Assembly (NCBI RefSeq): GCF_000372465.1
Contig: NZ_AQUZ01000003.1
Coordinates: 124,001 to 188,000, forward strand
Direction: 5' to 3'
DNA: 64,000 nt
Source of the DNA: Kribbella catacumbae DSM 19601
Lineage (GTDB): Bacteria; Actinomycetota; Actinomycetes; Propionibacteriales; Kribbellaceae
Positions 52,874-62,124 of this stretch are shown one piece after another. The translations under genes were made by a program, and so were the position numbers. The notes beneath the pieces were generated by a model. That model saw only the letters and a program-made list of their open reading frames with translations. It was not told where the DNA came from and did no database searches. The first letter of the stretch is position 1; each line of letters starts with the position of its first letter.

Positions 52874-53665
52874 TCACTTGCCCTGGAAGGTGGGCTTCTC
52901 CTTGGCGACGAAGGAGGCGACGCCGTTGCGGTGGTCCTCGGTGCCGCCGGTGAGGTTCATCTTGCCGGCCTCGAACTCCAAGGCTTCGGCGAGCGTGCTC
53001 GTGGCGGAGTACAGGATGGACTGGCGAATGGCGCCATAGGCAACCGTCGGTCCGTTGGCGAGGCGGGTGGCCAGCTCGGCCGTGGCGGTGGCGAGCTCCT
53101 CCGCCGGCACCACGGACGTCGCCAGCCCGAGCGTGAGGGCCTCGGCCGCCGGGATCGTGCGGGGGAAGTAGAGCAGCTCGGTGGCTTTCGCCTGGCCGAT
53201 CAGCCGGGGGAGGGTCCACGAGATCCCCGTGTCGCAGGACAGCGCGATGCCGGTGAAGGCGAAGTTGAAGCCGGCCGTCTCGGCGACCACCCGGAAGTCG
53301 CAGGCGAAGGCCATCGACGCGCCGGCACCGGCCGCGACTCCGTTCACTGACGCGATCACGGGCTTCGGCATCCCGGCCAGCGCCAGCGCGATCGGCGCGT
53401 AGTGGTCGGGGACGGTGCTCCACAGCGCGTCCATATCCCCGGACTGGAGCAGCCCGACATGCTCCTTCAGGTCCTGCCCGACGCAGAACGCCCGGCCGGT
53501 ACCGGTCAGCACGACACACCGGACGGCCTCGTCCTCGGCTGCCGCCTGGACGGTGTCCCGCAGCGCCACCTTGGTCGGCGTGTCGAGCGAGTTCATCGCC
53601 TCCGGCCGGTTCAGGGTGATCGTGGCGACGCCCGCGGTCACGTCGTACGCGACAGAGTCACTCAT
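52874..53665 (-). CDS. Enoyl-CoA hydratase/isomerase
   Basis: The 263-residue crotonase-fold protein has the oxyanion-hole segments GRAFCVGQDLKEH and PVIASVNGVAAGAGASMAFA. It likely acts in beta-oxidation or phenylacetate catabolism, which would fit the PaaX regulator upstream. It starts 33 bp after the paaX stop on the same strand. Confidence 0.9.
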   Translation of the reverse strand: MSDSVAYDVTAGVATITLNRPEAMNSLDTPTKVALRDTVQAAAEDEAVRCVVLTGTGRAFCVGQDLKEHVGLLQSGDMDALWSTVPDHYAPIALALAGMPKPVIASVNGVAAGAGASMAFACDFRVVAETAGFNFAFTGIALSCDTGISWTLPRLIGQAKATELLYFPRTIPAAEALTLGLATSVVPAEELATATAELATRLANGPTVAYGAIRQSILYSATSTLAEALEFEAGKMNLTGGTEDHRNGVASFVAKEKPTFQGK

Positions 53666-53698
53666 CGTTGCTGGCTCCCAACATTCGGTGATAACAGG

Positions 53699-54496
53699 TC
53701 AGTGAACAGTCAGGCAGTTGTCCACGAAACGCCCGGCCGCGTGGCCCAGCCGGGTGGCGTGGAAATCGAAGAACGCGGCGGCCCGCGTACCGGCCCAGTC
53801 GTCCGGCAACAGCTCGGCCGGCAGACCGGGATCCACGAACAGGAACTTGCGCCATTCGTGCACCAGTTCCGACCGTACGGCGAACGCCTGCTCGTCGGTG
53901 ACGTCGTCCCCGGCGCTCTCGGCCAGCGCCTTCGCCTCGTTCAGCCAGGCGTCGTACGACGCGCCGAGCTCGTCCAGCTTCCAGACCCGCCGGGCGAAGG
54001 CGGCCGCGTCGTCGTCGACCGGCGCGCGGAACCGGTCCACGGCGATCCCTTCCAGGTCGAGGATCTGGTCCACCTCGGCGTCGTTGCGCAGTCCGACCCA
54101 GGCGGCGTCGGACAGCGGAGCCCAACCCAGGAAGGAGAGTTGGCTGGCCAGCTGCTCGCGGCGGCGCGCGTTCGGCACCTCGCGCAGGATGCCCAGATGC
54201 CAGTGCTGGTCCCAGTCGCCGCGATTGTTGCCCTCGGACCCGGTCCGGTAGATCCGGGCGGCGGCGTCGTCGAGGCGGCGACGCGCCCGGGCGGTCAGTC
54301 CGTAACCAGGTTGTCCGTCGATCCGGACCGGCTCGAGCCAGCCCTGCCGGACCATCCGCGACACGGCGGTCCGGACGGCCGGCGGATGCACGCCCAGCGG
54401 GGCGAGCAGCCGGACCAGGGCGGCCACCGGTGCGCGCGCTCCACGCGCTCGCAGGTGGTCGCCGTACAGGTCGAAGAGGGCTGAACGGGCGTGCAC
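53699..54496 (-). CDS. PaaX family transcriptional regulator
   Basis: The 265-residue protein begins VHARSALFDLYGDHLRARGA and has the winged-helix region (AVRTAVSRMVRQGWLEPV, about residues 44-61) followed by the PaaX C-terminal domain (NNRGDWDQHWHLGILREVPN). PaaX-type repressors sense phenylacetyl-CoA. GTG at 54496 gives the family-like N-terminus; GTG at 54523 is an alternative. It probably controls the co-directional enoyl-CoA hydratase. Confidence 0.88.
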   Translation of the reverse strand: MHARSALFDLYGDHLRARGARAPVAALVRLLAPLGVHPPAVRTAVSRMVRQGWLEPVRIDGQPGYGLTARARRRLDDAAARIYRTGSEGNNRGDWDQHWHLGILREVPNARRREQLASQLSFLGWAPLSDAAWVGLRNDAEVDQILDLEGIAVDRFRAPVDDDAAAFARRVWKLDELGASYDAWLNEAKALAESAGDDVTDEQAFAVRSELVHEWRKFLFVDPGLPAELLPDDWAGTRAAAFFDFHATRLGHAAGRFVDNCLTVH

Positions 54497-54678
54497 GAGA
54501 CCTGAGTCTGCCGTATGGTGCACGGCTCTGGCCCGCGATCGGGGATAATGGGTCGAGATACACAGTGCGATGCGCGCCGACGGCGCATCACTGCACGGGC
54601 GCCGGCGACGGATGGCCCGCGTGGTGTCGTCGCTCAACACCGAAGAGGGCAGTATCCAATGAGGGAAGGGGTGCGCGC

Positions 54679-54846
54679 ATGGCGGCGATGAAGCCGCGGA
54701 CGGGCGATGGTCCGCTCGAGGTCACCAAGGAGGGCCGGGGCATCGTGATGCGGGTTCCGCTCGAGGGCGGCGGTCGGCTCGTCGTCGAGCTGAACGCCGA
54801 TGAGGCGACCGAGCTGGGGAACGCGCTCAAAGCCGTTGTCGGCTGA
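54679..54846 (+). CDS. DUF3117 small protein
   Basis: This 55-residue protein (MAAMKPRTGDGPLEVTKEGR, then GIVMRVPLEGGGRLVVELN) is the highly conserved actinobacterial DUF3117. Its function is unknown. GAGGGAAGGGG lies upstream. It sits between tag and glgA as in mycobacteria, here with additional genes between. Confidence 0.93.
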   Translation: MAAMKPRTGDGPLEVTKEGRGIVMRVPLEGGGRLVVELNADEATELGNALKAVVG

Positions 54847-54888
54847 TCCGAACTCCTCGGGGTGCTCCAGTGCACCCGTAACTACTCC

Positions 54889-54930
54889 ACGACCCCGGTG
54901 GGTGCCTTTTCCGGCACCGGCCGGGGTCGT
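54889..54930 (+). terminator. Terminator after DUF3117
   Basis: ACGACCCCGG / CCGGGGTCGT (10-bp perfect stem) with an inner GGTGCC / GGCACC stem and TTTTCC loop, 43 bp after the stop. Confidence 0.85.
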
Positions 54931-54975
54931 TACGGTTGCCTTCACAACTTTTTGATCAAACAGTGAGGACGTCAG

Positions 54976-56496
54976 GTGGCTCGCCGCAGCAGCGCCCGTA
55001 ACACCTTCCCGACCCTGCCTGCCGTCGTCTGGCAGCCCGGGCTCCCCGTCCATGGGTCCCACACCTGGGTGATCGTGGTCGGCGAGGCGGGCCTGCCGAA
55101 TGCCGCCAAGGAGGCCGGTGAGCGGCTGGGGGTCGACCTCGACCGGCTGCTCGAGGCGCAGCGCGGCACCGGGTTCAGCCCCGCGGCGGGGGCGACAGCG
55201 GCGTACCCGCTGCTGACCGGTGAGGTCGCCGAGGTGCTGCTGGTCGGCGCCGGCGACGGGTCCGCCAAGGACTTGAGACACGCCGGGGCGGCGATCGCCC
55301 GGTTCGGCCGGGGCAAGGACGAGCTGACCACGGTTGTTGCTGAAGGCATCGACGAGGAGGCGCTCCAGGGGTTCGCCGAGGGCCTCGTGCTCGGCTCCTT
55401 CACCTTCACCCGCAAGACGGTCGATCCGGGCAAGCCGGCGGTCGAGCGGATCGTGCTGACCGACGGTACCGAGGCCGATCGCGCCGACGTACTGGCCCGT
55501 GGCGTCGTCATCGGCCGGACCGGCTGGCTGGCGCGCGAGCTGGCCACCACCCCCTCGAACGAGAAGGACCCGGCGTGGATGGCCGCCCGGGCCACCGAGC
55601 TGGCAGGCCAGACCGGTCTGGACGTCCAGGTCTGGGACGAGAAGCAGTTGGAGGCCGACGGGTTCGGCGGCATCCTCGCGGTCGGCAAGGGCTCGACCCG
55701 CCCGCCGCGCCTCATCCGTCTCGACTACACCCCCGACGGCGCGACCAAGGACACCCCGTACGTCGTCCTGGTGGGCAAGGGCATCACGTACGACACGGGC
55801 GGCCTGTCGTTGAAGCCGCGCGAGAGCATGGTCTCGATGAAGCGCGACATGACCGGCGGCGGCTCGGTGATCGCGACCATGTCGGCCCTGCGCGAGCTCG
55901 GCGCGCAGGTCAGGGTGACCGGGCTGATCTGCTCGGCGGAGAACATGCCCTCGGGAACGGCGTACCGGCCGGACGACGTGATCCGGCACTACGGCGGGCG
56001 CACGACGGAAGTCAAGAACACCGATGCCGAAGGCCGGCTCGTACTGGCTGATGGGCTCGCCTACGCGGTGAACGAGCTGAAGCCCGACGTCCTCGTCGAC
56101 GTCGCCACGCTGACGGGCGCGATCAAGGTCTCGCTCGGTTCGATGCTGTACGGCGGCTTGTTCGCTACCGACGACGGGCTCGCGGCTCAGCTGGCCGAGG
56201 CCGGTGAAGTGTCCGGCGAGCGGCTGTGGCGGATGCCGCTGCCGGACGTCTACACCGATCTGATCTCGACGCCGATCGCGGACTCGGTGAACAGCTCGAA
56301 GGGGCCGGGCTCGATCACCGCGGCGCTCTTCCTGAAGGCTTTCGCCGCCGACCTGCCGTGGGCCCACCTCGACCTGTCGAGCATCGCGGAGTCGCCCCGG
56401 GACGAGCTCGAGTACACCCTCGGCGCTACCGGCGCCGGAGCCCGCCTGCTCACCACCTGGCTGACCAGCAAGACCCCCACCGCGGGCATCGGCTGA
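54976..56496 (+). CDS. pepA: Leucyl aminopeptidase (M17)
   Basis: The 506-residue enzyme has the C-terminal M17 catalytic domain with VGKGITYDTGGLSLKP and the signature NTDAEGRLVLADGLAYA; the N-terminal regulatory domain is present. It removes N-terminal residues using two metal ions. GTG start at 54976. It ends 11 bp before copy B of the three-hairpin repeat. Confidence 0.95.
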   Translation: MARRSSARNTFPTLPAVVWQPGLPVHGSHTWVIVVGEAGLPNAAKEAGERLGVDLDRLLEAQRGTGFSPAAGATAAYPLLTGEVAEVLLVGAGDGSAKDLRHAGAAIARFGRGKDELTTVVAEGIDEEALQGFAEGLVLGSFTFTRKTVDPGKPAVERIVLTDGTEADRADVLARGVVIGRTGWLARELATTPSNEKDPAWMAARATELAGQTGLDVQVWDEKQLEADGFGGILAVGKGSTRPPRLIRLDYTPDGATKDTPYVVLVGKGITYDTGGLSLKPRESMVSMKRDMTGGGSVIATMSALRELGAQVRVTGLICSAENMPSGTAYRPDDVIRHYGGRTTEVKNTDAEGRLVLADGLAYAVNELKPDVLVDVATLTGAIKVSLGSMLYGGLFATDDGLAAQLAEAGEVSGERLWRMPLPDVYTDLISTPIADSVNSSKGPGSITAALFLKAFAADLPWAHLDLSSIAESPRDELEYTLGATGAGARLLTTWLTSKTPTAGIG

Positions 56497-56507
56497 TCAG
56501 CTGAGCA

Positions 56508-56610
56508 AGCCCACATGTGGTGGGCTTGAACACCATGTGGTGACCGTGAACAAGGTCCTTCTTGTTCACGGTCACCGTCTTGTGTCCAAGCCCACCAGAT
56601 GTGGGCTTGG
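56508..56610. repeat. Three-hairpin 103-bp repeat, copy B
   Basis: Perfect central stem GGTGACCGTGAACAAG (56539-56554) with 56561-56576 and a 6-nt loop, flanked by two 8-bp hairpins AAGCCCAC / GTGGGCTT (left 56507-56527, right 56588-56608). The outer arms can also pair with each other. It lies between the convergent pepA and MFS genes and could terminate both. Homologous to 3531-3633. Confidence 0.9.
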
Positions 56611-56621
56611 CGCTTACGGGG

Positions 56622-58214
56622 TCAGGGACTCGTAGAGGGCGACTGTTCGGTCTTCGACGACTCGCGGGTCGAGGCGTTCTGGGGGCCGCGCGCGAGAACG
56701 TAGACGAACAGGGCCGCCATCACCGCGAAGCCGGCCCACATGGCCTGTTGCCAGCCGTCGACGAAGGACTCCTGTGCGGCCCGAATGAGCGCCTCAGCCT
56801 GCGGGCCGGCTCCCTCAGCAGCCGCGATGGCGTTGGCCACGCCCTCACGAGCGGTGTCGGCAGCGCCCTCGGGGACACCAGGCGCAGCGGCGAGCCGGCT
56901 GTCGATGGCGCTGCGATAGCCGGCCGACAGGACAGCTCCGAGTAGCGCGACGCCGAGCGCAGTACCGAACTCTCTGGTGACGTCGTTGAGAGCGGACGCG
57001 ACTCCTTGACGTTCGCGGGGCAACGCCGTGGTGATGGCTTCGGTGGACGGGGTCATCGACAGGCCCATGCCTAGTCCCATGGCCAGCATTCCGGGTAGCA
57101 CCGAGAGGTAGCCGCCCTCGACGGAGACGAAGGTGGCCATCAGAGCCAGGCCCGCGGCGCCGAGGAGGATTCCGGACGCCATGGTCGAGCGGCTTCCGAT
57201 CCGCGCGGCAAGTCTCGGAGCCAGGCCGGAGGCGACCATCATCAGCAGCGCCATCGGCATGAGCGCCAGGGTCGAGCGCAGACCGGACCAGCCGAGCACT
57301 GCCTGGAAGTACGGGAAGAGGACGACGAAGATGCCCGCCTGTACGCCGAAGACGGCCAGCAGCGACACGGAACCACTGGCGAGTCCGCGCTCCCGGAAGA
57401 GCCGGACGTCGAGGAGCGGAGCGCGTTGACGCAGTTCCCACCCGATGAAGCCGACGGCAGCAAGGGCGCCGACGAGCAGACTCAGCAGTGTTTCGGGCGC
57501 CGTCCATCCCTTCTCCGGGCCTTCGTGGAGGACGAAGATCAGCCCGAGTACGGCGACCACCGACGTCAGCGAACCGATCAGGTCGAAGCCGTGCTCGGAG
57601 TCTTCGCGCGAGTTCGGGACGGACCGCAACGCCATCGTGGCGGCGGCAAGCACGAGTACGACCGGTAGCACGAAGAGCCATCGCCAGGTCGCCAGGTCGA
57701 CCAGTACGGCCGAGAGGTACATCCCCAGGATGCCGCCACCACCGGCGACTGCGGTCCACACCCCGATCGCCTTCGAACGCTCCTGGTCGGGGAAGGTCGA
57801 GGTGATGACGGCGAGGGTGACCGGCATGATCATCGCTGCGCCCACGCCGCTGAGCAGCCGGGCGGCGAGCATGAGCTCGGTCGAGGTGGCGAGGCCGGCC
57901 GCCGCGCTCGCTGCTCCGAAGACGGCCAGGCCGGTGAGCAGTACCGGCTTGCGACCCCACCGGTCGCCGATCGCGCCGAGCGGCAGGAGCAACGCCGCCA
58001 GGCTGATCGTGTAGATGTTGATGATCCACAAGACGGTGCTCTGTGAGGCGCCGAACTCGACGGCGAGCTCTGGTTGGGCGACGTTCAGCCCCGAGACCGA
58101 GGCGATGACGGCCATCAGGGCGATGCAGACCGCGATCAGGATCGCGCGACGCCGGCGGGGGTCGTGGATGGTCGGGTCCGCGGGTCCCGCCGGGGCAGGG
58201 TGGTTCGTGCTCAT
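56622..58214 (-). CDS. MFS transporter, DHA2-like (14-helix) exporter
   Basis: The 530-residue membrane protein has about 14 hydrophobic segments, motif A LGAIGDRWGRKPVLLTG and motif C-like GGGGILGMYLSAVL. It is likely a multidrug or antibiotic exporter. ATG at 58214 follows GAGAGG. It is divergent from an XRE-cupin regulator that probably controls it. Confidence 0.9.
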   Translation of the reverse strand: MSTNHPAPAGPADPTIHDPRRRRAILIAVCIALMAVIASVSGLNVAQPELAVEFGASQSTVLWIINIYTISLAALLLPLGAIGDRWGRKPVLLTGLAVFGAASAAAGLATSTELMLAARLLSGVGAAMIMPVTLAVITSTFPDQERSKAIGVWTAVAGGGGILGMYLSAVLVDLATWRWLFVLPVVLVLAAATMALRSVPNSREDSEHGFDLIGSLTSVVAVLGLIFVLHEGPEKGWTAPETLLSLLVGALAAVGFIGWELRQRAPLLDVRLFRERGLASGSVSLLAVFGVQAGIFVVLFPYFQAVLGWSGLRSTLALMPMALLMMVASGLAPRLAARIGSRSTMASGILLGAAGLALMATFVSVEGGYLSVLPGMLAMGLGMGLSMTPSTEAITTALPRERQGVASALNDVTREFGTALGVALLGAVLSAGYRSAIDSRLAAAPGVPEGAADTAREGVANAIAAAEGAGPQAEALIRAAQESFVDGWQQAMWAGFAVMAALFVYVLARGPQNASTRESSKTEQSPSTSP

Positions 58215-58301
58215 GAGTTCCTCTCGCGTGGGTTTCTTGACGAGCGTGCGAGCATGAGGACGGTTGAGCAAACTTCGTTGCCGAATGGAAAATTGACCCA
58301 G

Positions 58302-58898
58302 ATGAATGAATCGGTGGACCGCACGCTCGAGGCAGTGGGCCCGAGACTGAAACAGCTCCGGCAACGCCGCGACGTCACGCTCGTCGACCTCGCGGCGGAG
58401 ACCGGTATCTCCACCAGCACCTTGTCCAGGCTCGAAGCGGGTCTACGACGCCCGACGCTGGAGCAGTTGCTTCCGCTGGCTCGCTTCTACGGCGTCACCA
58501 TCGACGAACTCGTCGACGCCCCACCCACCGGCAATCCGCGCATCGCCCTGCGGCCCATCAACGGCAGCGACGGCTCGGTCATCCTGCCCCTGACCCGCAG
58601 GCCCGGCGGCATCCAGGCGTACAAGTTCGTCCTTCCGGCAGGTGCCGACGATGCCGAGCCCGAGCTGCGCACCCACGAGGGCTACGACTGGGCCTACGTC
58701 CTGAATGGCACCCTGCGCCTCGTCCTCGGCGAACACGACCTCATCCTCGAGCCCGGTGAGGCCGCGGAGTTCGACACCCGTACTCCGCACTGGTTCGGCG
58801 CCACCAGTTCAGGCCCGGTCGAGTTCCTCAGCCTGATCGGCAAACAAGGCGAACGAGCCCACATCCGGGTAGGCCCGAAGGCTCGCTCGTCAGAGTAG
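58302..58898 (+). CDS. XRE-cupin transcriptional regulator
   Basis: The 198-residue protein has an XRE HTH (residues 14-68, LKQLRQRRDVTLVDLAAETG followed by ISTSTLSRLEAG) and a C-terminal cupin (HEGYDWAYVLNGTLRLVLGE, LEPGEAAEFDTRTPHWF). It is a probable small-molecule-sensing repressor of the divergent MFS exporter. ATG at 58302 is used; an in-frame ATG at 58254 would extend the protein by 16 residues. Confidence 0.87.
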   Translation: MNESVDRTLEAVGPRLKQLRQRRDVTLVDLAAETGISTSTLSRLEAGLRRPTLEQLLPLARFYGVTIDELVDAPPTGNPRIALRPINGSDGSVILPLTRRPGGIQAYKFVLPAGADDAEPELRTHEGYDWAYVLNGTLRLVLGEHDLILEPGEAAEFDTRTPHWFGATSSGPVEFLSLIGKQGERAHIRVGPKARSSE

Positions 58899-58940
58899 CC
58901 GCGGGTGAACCAGCTTCGCACCGGATCAGCTCTGGGGTGA

Positions 58941-60098
58941 TCAGCTGAGCAGGGACTCGTAGAGGGCGACGGTCCGGTCGGCGACGGCGTCCCAGCCGAA
59001 TTCGGAGACGGCTCGGGTGCGGCCAGCCTTGCCCATGGCCTCGGCCTTGGACGGGTTGGCCACCAGGTCGTTGATGCGCTCGGCCAGCTGGCGCTCGAAG
59101 GTGGCCGTGTCGTTCTCGTCGTAGTGGACGAGGGTGCCGGTGACGCCGTCGTCGACGACCTCGGGGATGCCGCCGACCGCGCTGGCGACGACTGCTGTCT
59201 CGCAGGCCATGGCTTCGAGGTTGACGATGCCCAGCGGCTCGTAGACCGACGGGCAGCAGAAGGCCAGCGCGTGGGTGAGGACTTGGCGGACCTCCTCGCG
59301 GGGGAGCATCTCCGAGACGACGAAGACGCCGTCGCGAGCAGCCTTGAGCTCGTCGATCAGGGCGTCGGTCTCGGCCTTCAGCTCGACCGTGTCCGCCGCG
59401 CCGGCCAGCAGGACGAGCTGCACCGAAGGGTCCAGCTGGAGGCCGGCGCGGAGCAGGTGCGGGACGCCCTTCTGGCGGGTGATTCGCCCGACGAACGTCA
59501 CGTACGGCCGGTTCAGGTCGACGCCCAGCCGCTCCAGCACGTGGGTCGCCGGGTCCGGGTGGTAGAACTCCGCGTCGATGCCGTTCGAGATCACGTGCAC
59601 CTTGGCCGGGTCGATCGACGGGTAGCAGGCGAGGACGTCGTCCCGCATCCCCCTGCTCACCGCGACCACGGCGTCCGCTGCCTCGTACGCCGTCCGCTCG
59701 GCCCAGCTCGACACCCGGTAGCCGCCGCCGAGCTGCTCGGCCTTCCACGGCCGGCGCGGCTCCAACGAGTGCGCCGTGACCACATGCGGTACGCCGTACA
59801 GGAGCTTGGCCCAGTGGCCGGCCATGTTCGCGTACCAAGTGTGGGAGTGGACGAGCTGGGAGCTGCCGACCGCGGCCGTCATGGTCAGGTCGGTGGAGAG
59901 GATGCGCAGTACCGCGTTCGCCTGCGGGATCCGCGGGTCGTCCTCGGAATGGGCGATCGCGCCGTTGCGCGGCTCACCCATGCAGTGCACGTCGACCTCA
60001 AGCAGCTTGCGCAACTCGCGAACGAGGAAATCCGCATGCACCCCCGCCCCGCCGTACACGTCCGGAGGGAACTCACGCGTCAAGATCGCGATCTTCAT
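58941..60098 (-). CDS. glgA: Actinobacterial glycogen synthase / GT4 glucosyltransferase
   Basis: The 385-residue GT4 protein begins MKIAILTREFPPDVYGGAGV and contains VVAVSRGMRDDVL, TFVGRITRQKGVPHLL and the EPLGIVNLEAMAC nucleotide-sugar site. It matches the short actinobacterial GlgA type (mycobacterial Rv1212c class), which forms maltose-1-phosphate or glucan from ADP-glucose. It is divergent from glgC with a GNAT gene between them. The 168-bp palindrome lies just upstream of its start. Confidence 0.92.
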   Translation of the reverse strand: MKIAILTREFPPDVYGGAGVHADFLVRELRKLLEVDVHCMGEPRNGAIAHSEDDPRIPQANAVLRILSTDLTMTAAVGSSQLVHSHTWYANMAGHWAKLLYGVPHVVTAHSLEPRRPWKAEQLGGGYRVSSWAERTAYEAADAVVAVSRGMRDDVLACYPSIDPAKVHVISNGIDAEFYHPDPATHVLERLGVDLNRPYVTFVGRITRQKGVPHLLRAGLQLDPSVQLVLLAGAADTVELKAETDALIDELKAARDGVFVVSEMLPREEVRQVLTHALAFCCPSVYEPLGIVNLEAMACETAVVASAVGGIPEVVDDGVTGTLVHYDENDTATFERQLAERINDLVANPSKAEAMGKAGRTRAVSEFGWDAVADRTVALYESLLS

Positions 60099-60108
60099 CC
60101 CCCGACCC

Positions 60109-60276
60109 TAGAGCATGTCGGGCAGTCCCCTGCGTGCTGCGCGGCACTCGGCACGGCACCTCGCCGCACTGGAGCAAAGGCCACGATGGAAAAACATCGA
60201 GGCCTTCACTCCAGCACGCCGAGCTACCGCACCGAGCACCTGCTCGCGACTGCAGGGGACTGCCCGACATGCTCTA
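60109..60276 (-). repeat. 168-bp palindromic element with TA ends
   Basis: Perfect 25-bp terminal inverted repeats (60109-60133 and 60252-60276, TAGAGCATGTCGGGCAGTCC...) enclose an arm of 46 positions (60143-60188 with 60195-60240) and a 6-nt loop. In the minus-strand RNA the arm has 34 Watson-Crick pairs, 9 G-U pairs and 3 mismatches; in the plus-strand RNA those nine are A-C mismatches. The TA at each end fits a mariner/IS630-type MITE insertion. It lies between the GNAT stop and the glgA start, on the strand of both genes. Confidence 0.85.
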
Positions 60277-60283
60277 AGCCACT

Positions 60284-60832
60284 TCACGACATCCTGGTCG
60301 GGACCCAGAAGCGCAGTTTGCCGTGGCGTTCGTCTTCGAGTTCGCCGCCGGCCGCGAGGATGACTTTGCGGGAGGGGTCGTTGTCCGCGTCGCAGGTGAG
60401 CAGAGCGGGATCGATGCCGAGCCGGGCGGCGATCGGCAGGGACTGGTTCAGCATCTGGCTGGCGTAGCCGCGGCGCCGGGCGGATGGGCGGACGCAGTAC
60501 CCGATGTGGCCGCCGAGCTCCACCAGTGGGGGCGTCAGGTGGTGCCGGATGGACAGCCGGCCGAGCCAGTCGACGCCGTTGTCGACGAACCAGAGCACCG
60601 TCTGGTGCACCAGCCCCGGCGCCAGCTTCGTCTCCGGATCCGCCTCGGCCCGGATCGCTTCCACCAGCCGGCCGAACTCGGCGAGGTCCGCCGCCCTGTC
60701 CCGGCTCCAGTCCTCCTCGACCCCGATGATCGACCGTGCCCCCATCCACCGCTCCTGCTCCGGCCCCAGCTCGTCCCAAGCCTCGAGGAACGAACGGTGA
60801 ACGACAGCAGTGGGTTCGATCAGGATCGGCAT
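60284..60832 (-). CDS. GNAT family N-acetyltransferase
   Basis: The 182-residue protein has a central GHIGYCVRPSARRRGYASQM acetyl-CoA-binding motif A followed by LLTCDADNDPSRKVILAAGG (motif B), a complete GNAT domain. The substrate is unknown. It is co-directional with glgA; its transcript would run through the 168-bp palindrome. Confidence 0.88.
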   Translation of the reverse strand: MPILIEPTAVVHRSFLEAWDELGPEQERWMGARSIIGVEEDWSRDRAADLAEFGRLVEAIRAEADPETKLAPGLVHQTVLWFVDNGVDWLGRLSIRHHLTPPLVELGGHIGYCVRPSARRRGYASQMLNQSLPIAARLGIDPALLTCDADNDPSRKVILAAGGELEDERHGKLRFWVPTRMS

Positions 60833-60897
60833 ACACCCAGTGTCACGACACTCGCAACCGGCTTATGCAACGGGCCTTGGAAAGCTAAGGTGCGGAC

Positions 60898-62124
60898 ATG
60901 GCGAAGGCACCCAGAGTTCTCGGAATCGTGCTGGCCGGTGGCGAAGGGAAGCGGCTGATGCCGCTCACGGCGGACCGGGCCAAACCGGCCGTGCCGTTCG
61001 GGGGCAGTTATCGCCTGATCGACTTCGTGCTGTCCAATCTGGTCAACGCGGGGTACCGCAACCTGTGCGTGCTGACGCAGTACAAGTCGCACTCGCTGGA
61101 CCGGCACGTCACGATGACGTGGCGAATGTCCACCCTGCTCGGCAACTTCGTCACCTGCGTGCCGGCCCAGCAGCGGCTCGGCCCGCAGTGGTACCAGGGC
61201 AGCGCCGACGCGATCTACCAGTCGATGAACCTGATCAACGACCACCAGCCCGACATCATCGTCGTGTTCGGCGCGGACCACGTGTACCGGATGGACGCCT
61301 CGCAGATGGTCGCCGACCACATCGCGCGCGGCAACGGCGTCACCGTGGCCGGCATCCGGGTACCACGGGTCGAGGCGTCCGAGTTCGGCGTGATCAAGAC
61401 CGCCGACGACGGGCACACGATCGCCGAGTTCCTGGAGAAGCCGGCCGATCCGCCCGGGCTGCCGGACTCCCCGGACGAGACCTTCGCGTCGATGGGCAAC
61501 TACGTCTTCAGCGCCGACGTCCTGGTCGAAGCCCTCCGCAAGGACGCAGCCAACCCGGCTTCGCGACACGACATGGGCGGCGACATCGTCCCGATGCTGG
61601 TTGCCGAGGGCAAGGCCGGGGTCTACGACTTCAAGGACAACGACGTACCGGGTGCGCTCGACCGGGACCGCTCGTACTGGCGCGACGTCGGTTCGCTCGA
61701 CTCGTACCACGAGGCGCACATGGACCTGGTCTCGATCCAGCCGGTGTTCAACCTCTACAACTCCGACTGGCCGATCTTCACCTCGCACCCGCAGTTGCCG
61801 GGCGCCAAGTTCACCGACGACGCGACCGTCGGCGAGACGATCGTCTGCGCCGGCTCGATCATCACCGGCGCAGGAGTGGACCACTCCGTGCTCGGCGCCA
61901 ACGTGATCGTCAGCTCCGGCGCGACCATCGAGCGCTCGGTGATCATGGACAACTGCAAGATCGGCGCCAACGCGGTACTGCGCAACGTCATCCTGGACAA
62001 GAACGTGATCGTGCCGGATGGCGTGCAGATCGGTGTCGACCCGGATCAGGACCGCGAACGCGGCTTCACCGTCAGCAAAGGCGGCGTGACAGCCATCGGC
62101 AAGGGCACGGTCATCGCCCCGTGA
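60898..62124 (+). CDS. glgC: Glucose-1-phosphate adenylyltransferase
   Basis: The 408-residue enzyme has the nucleotidyltransferase motif [32 protein letters not shown], the substrate region FLEKP and C-terminal beta-helix repeats. It makes ADP-glucose for glycogen and maltose-1-phosphate. ATG at 60898. Its stop overlaps the kynureninase start by 4 nt (GTGA). Confidence 0.95.
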   Translation: MAKAPRVLGIVLAGGEGKRLMPLTADRAKPAVPFGGSYRLIDFVLSNLVNAGYRNLCVLTQYKSHSLDRHVTMTWRMSTLLGNFVTCVPAQQRLGPQWYQGSADAIYQSMNLINDHQPDIIVVFGADHVYRMDASQMVADHIARGNGVTVAGIRVPRVEASEFGVIKTADDGHTIAEFLEKPADPPGLPDSPDETFASMGNYVFSADVLVEALRKDAANPASRHDMGGDIVPMLVAEGKAGVYDFKDNDVPGALDRDRSYWRDVGSLDSYHEAHMDLVSIQPVFNLYNSDWPIFTSHPQLPGAKFTDDATVGETIVCAGSIITGAGVDHSVLGANVIVSSGATIERSVIMDNCKIGANAVLRNVILDKNVIVPDGVQIGVDPDQDRERGFTVSKGGVTAIGKGTVIAP

